This document shows positions 62,316 to 64,000 of a stretch of DNA of 64,000 nt, one piece after another. Both the position numbers and the translations under genes were made by a program. Within the stretch, counting starts at the first letter, position 1. Each line of letters opens with the position of its first letter. The stretch is from positions 310,001 to 374,000 of the forward strand of contig NZ_FOJI01000003.1 in NCBI RefSeq assembly GCF_900111235.1, given 5' to 3'. This stretch comes from [Clostridium] fimetarium (GTDB lineage Bacteria; Bacillota; Clostridia; Lachnospirales; Lachnospiraceae). The notes beneath the pieces were generated by a model. It worked only from the letters and a program-made list of their open reading frames with translations, had not been told where the DNA came from and did no database searches.

Positions 62316-63098
62316 TTACGCGTTTAGTTTTACTTCCACCGTCTTCCATTCATCCCCTTGTCGCTTCCTCCTAACCACAACCCTTTCCACCACTACATCC
62401 ACCAACTCCTTCGTCAGCTTCTCCACCTTCAAATACCTCCCCAACACTTCCAATCCCGTAACATCCTTAATCTGCAACTCGAATCCATTGACAAGGCGGA
62501 CCTCCAACAGCTGAATCTTCTCTCTCATATTTGATACTTTCGCCTCAATCTCGACCTTCTGTTCCAAATAATCTTCTCGTAAAATCTTCTCCTCCCTATA
62601 TTCCTCATACTTCTCCATCAACGCCTCATCTAACTCCACAATCTTCACATCCAACATATTTATCTCATCTTCCAACCCCCGTCTTTTCTCTCCTACAACC
62701 TTACCTACTGTATTCTGAACTTCTATCATACTCACAGCCTTCTTAGCCACATCTTCAATGGCACGAATAACAATAACCTCCAGGTCCTCATCACGAATCA
62801 TATCCGTACACCCACAAGTACAATTACTATCAACACCACTAGCACCAATATCAACTCCACCTGGTCCAACAAAACAATTAATCTCTTGTCTACCAGCCGT
62901 ACTTCCAAAATCACCAACCATATCATCTGCCCCGCCACCACTACCAAAGAACCGACTATTACATAAAAACTTCGGCCTCCCCTGATAAGAATGCGCCATA
63001 TTCCTACCACATCCGCCACAATACACTTTTCCAGACAACACATGTGGCTGATACTTACTCTTTCCATAAAAGAACCCATCTGCCCGTAATTCCTTAAC
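62316..63098 (-). pseudogene. Large serine recombinase, C-terminal fragment
   Basis: The frame is open from just after a TAG (63099-63101) to the stop at 62316: 260 codons. It contains 'GFFYGKSKYQPHVLSGKVYC', the zinc-ribbon 'YCGGCGRNM', and the coiled-coil and tail of large serine recombinases ('DYLEQKVEIEAKVSNMREKI', 'VDVVVERVVVRRK'). The catalytic Ser domain is missing. A Gly/Asp-rich insert ('GSGGGADDMVGDFG') splits the zinc ribbon, and the strand is purine-rich with codon use unlike its neighbours. It is a remnant of an integrated element; the beginning of the fragment is not a start codon. Confidence 0.85.
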
Positions 63099-63237
63099 CT
63101 ACAACTTATCGAGTTACAACGATTTTCTTCATGAAATATTGCGAAAACTTTATCGAACAAATATATTTTTTATAGTTTTACCAGTCACATTTGTCACACG
63201 CTAAATAATTTCAAAAAAGTAACATTGAAAATCAACT

Positions 63238-63279
63238 AAAAAAGCAACTGATTTTAGTCAAAATATCAGTTACTTTTTT
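63238..63279 (-). terminator. Rho-independent terminator after the last gene
   Basis: aaaaaag-caactga pairs with tcagtta-ctttttt with a few mismatches; Ts follow on the minus strand. It lies 23 bp past the stop at 63303. Confidence 0.7.
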
Positions 63280-63302
63280 CATATATTTATTAAGTTTATC
63301 AT

Positions 63303-63983
63303 TTATTTTTTTACAATACCTTTTAACTCTTGTTGTATCGGAAACTCAAATAATTTATCTTTACTATAATAATATTTTTTATCATTTTCGCTGCTTTCTT
63401 CATAGATTTGACATTTTATCCACTTTTCATCAACCGCACAAATTATTTTCATTTTGCACTCTTTATCACTGTCATAAAACACGAAAGTCAAAGGAACTCT
63501 AATCGAAAATAATGAATATAATAATGCCGGTAATATTGAAACAATACTAAGAAAAACAGAAGTGATTGCTATCATTATCCACCAATTCATATCTATTTTA
63601 TAAATCGAATTGCATATAGCCCACAAAGGTAAAATAATAATTCCATAAACCACAAGAACAGCAATCATTTTGTTCAAAACCAAGCTCACTTTATCTGTTA
63701 ATGATTTTAATCTAATTGAAATTGTAAATCCTAATATCACCTCAAACAATATAAATAGATAGCATAATATATAATACATAATAAATAATATATTAATAAC
63801 ACTATTGTTAAATCGAATATCTTTACATATAATAAATTCAGAAAAGATAAAGCATGAACAGGCAAATATCAAGACTATAAAATCTGTAATTCGCTTGAAT
63901 ACCTTCTTTTCTATTGTTAACATAAAACTATCTTCATAATTAATACAAACATTTCTAATAATCTTATAAATTATAGTTCCCAA
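63303..63983 (-). CDS. Polytopic membrane protein, start uncertain
   Basis: Up to 226 residues with about four to five hydrophobic segments, followed by a basic/acidic soluble tail ('CAVDEKWIKCQIYEESSEND'). The frame is open to the window end, so the true start may lie beyond 64000. Inside, the candidates are a TTG at 63983 and an ATG at 63923 (MLTIEKKVF); neither has a clear ribosome binding site. I recognise no family. It stands alone, separated from the defence island by a terminator. Confidence 0.65.
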   Translation of the reverse strand: MGTIIYKIIRNVCINYEDSFMLTIEKKVFKRITDFIVLIFACSCFIFSEFIICKDIRFNNSVINILFIMYYILCYLFILFEVILGFTISIRLKSLTDKVSLVLNKMIAVLVVYGIIILPLWAICNSIYKIDMNWWIMIAITSVFLSIVSILPALLYSLFSIRVPLTFVFYDSDKECKMKIICAVDEKWIKCQIYEESSENDKKYYYSKDKLFEFPIQQELKGIVKK

Positions 63984-64000
63984 AAAGACCAGAACTGTAA

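Noticed and set aside
62798-63160. A 120-residue gene beginning MFDKVFAIFHEENR
   Set aside because: It is a shifted frame of the recombinase remnant; its second half is a Val/Gly-rich artefact of that purine-rich strand.
1-64000. rRNA operons, complete tRNA genes, replication origin, intact IS elements
   Set aside because: None could be recognised by reading; small RNAs without a known signature may have been missed.

Overview
The window looks like a chromosome segment of a low-GC, Gram-positive anaerobe, most likely a Lachnospiraceae-type clostridium. The reasons are AT-rich DNA with strong AGGAGG-type ribosome binding sites, many sugar-specific ABC and glycosidase loci with AraC and LacI regulators, a type-II GalT, an old-yellow-enzyme/Fe-S oxidoreductase, a DUF6033-like protein and a FliD/FlgL-like protein. 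Nearly all genes lie on the minus strand. The plus strand carries two AraC regulators, a TetR/phosphodiesterase pair and one orphan gene. No rRNA, tRNA, CRISPR array or intact insertion sequence was recognised.

Layout. 1-3.4 kb: the start of an ABC exporter half-transporter (cut by the window edge) and a three-gene ABC-2 exporter. 3.5-7.9 kb: a polysaccharide operon (two GH43-type glycosidases, an SGNH esterase, an alpha/beta esterase) with a divergent AraC regulator. 8-20 kb: an XRE regulator, an unusual double RhaM-like protein carrying an IIDD repeat, L-rhamnose mutarotase, galT, galK, a second AraC regulator, galM, a galactose-binding-fold protein and a 1327-residue surface GH59-type beta-galactosidase. 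Together 3.5-20 kb reads as a locus that trims a galactose/arabinose/rhamnose-containing plant glycan (arabinogalactan-like, inferred) and feeds the Leloir pathway. 20.4-27.5 kb: a UgpB-like binding protein, two permeases, an ATPase and a tyrosine-phosphatase-like enzyme, divergent from a TetR regulator and an NPP-type phosphodiesterase; this suggests uptake and breakdown of a phosphoester or glycerophosphodiester.

27.6-46 kb: mixed genes. These are an OYE-family oxidoreductase, an SPFH protein with a ribbon-helix-helix partner, FliD-like and DUF6033-like proteins, a coiled-coil protein, a peptide deformylase, a DnaQ-BRCT exonuclease, a methyltransferase, a SatD/DUF3307 pair preceded by four 29-bp hairpin repeats, a CPBP protease-like protein, and a stretch rich in broken genes (a YczE-CBS gene cut by an in-frame stop, a decayed copy of the 542-residue orphan, an ABC ATPase fragment).

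46.2-54.6 kb: a sugar-acid catabolic operon (YiaK-type dehydrogenase, transporter, hydantoinase/oxoprolinase-family protein, HExxH protein, YhcH/YiaL, mannonate dehydratase) under a LacI regulator, followed by a HAD phosphatase. 55.6-63.1 kb: a probable defence island. It holds a WYL-SF1 helicase-DUF2726 nuclease fusion, a Schlafen/AlbA-type ATPase-HTH protein with a PQN repeat, a TIGR04141/DUF6119-family gene split by a frameshift, and the C-terminal stump of a large serine recombinase. The last 0.7 kb holds a membrane protein that runs to the window edge.

The candidates most worth following are the 55.6-63.1 kb island, the SatD/DUF3307 pair with its repeat array, and the double RhaM-like protein.
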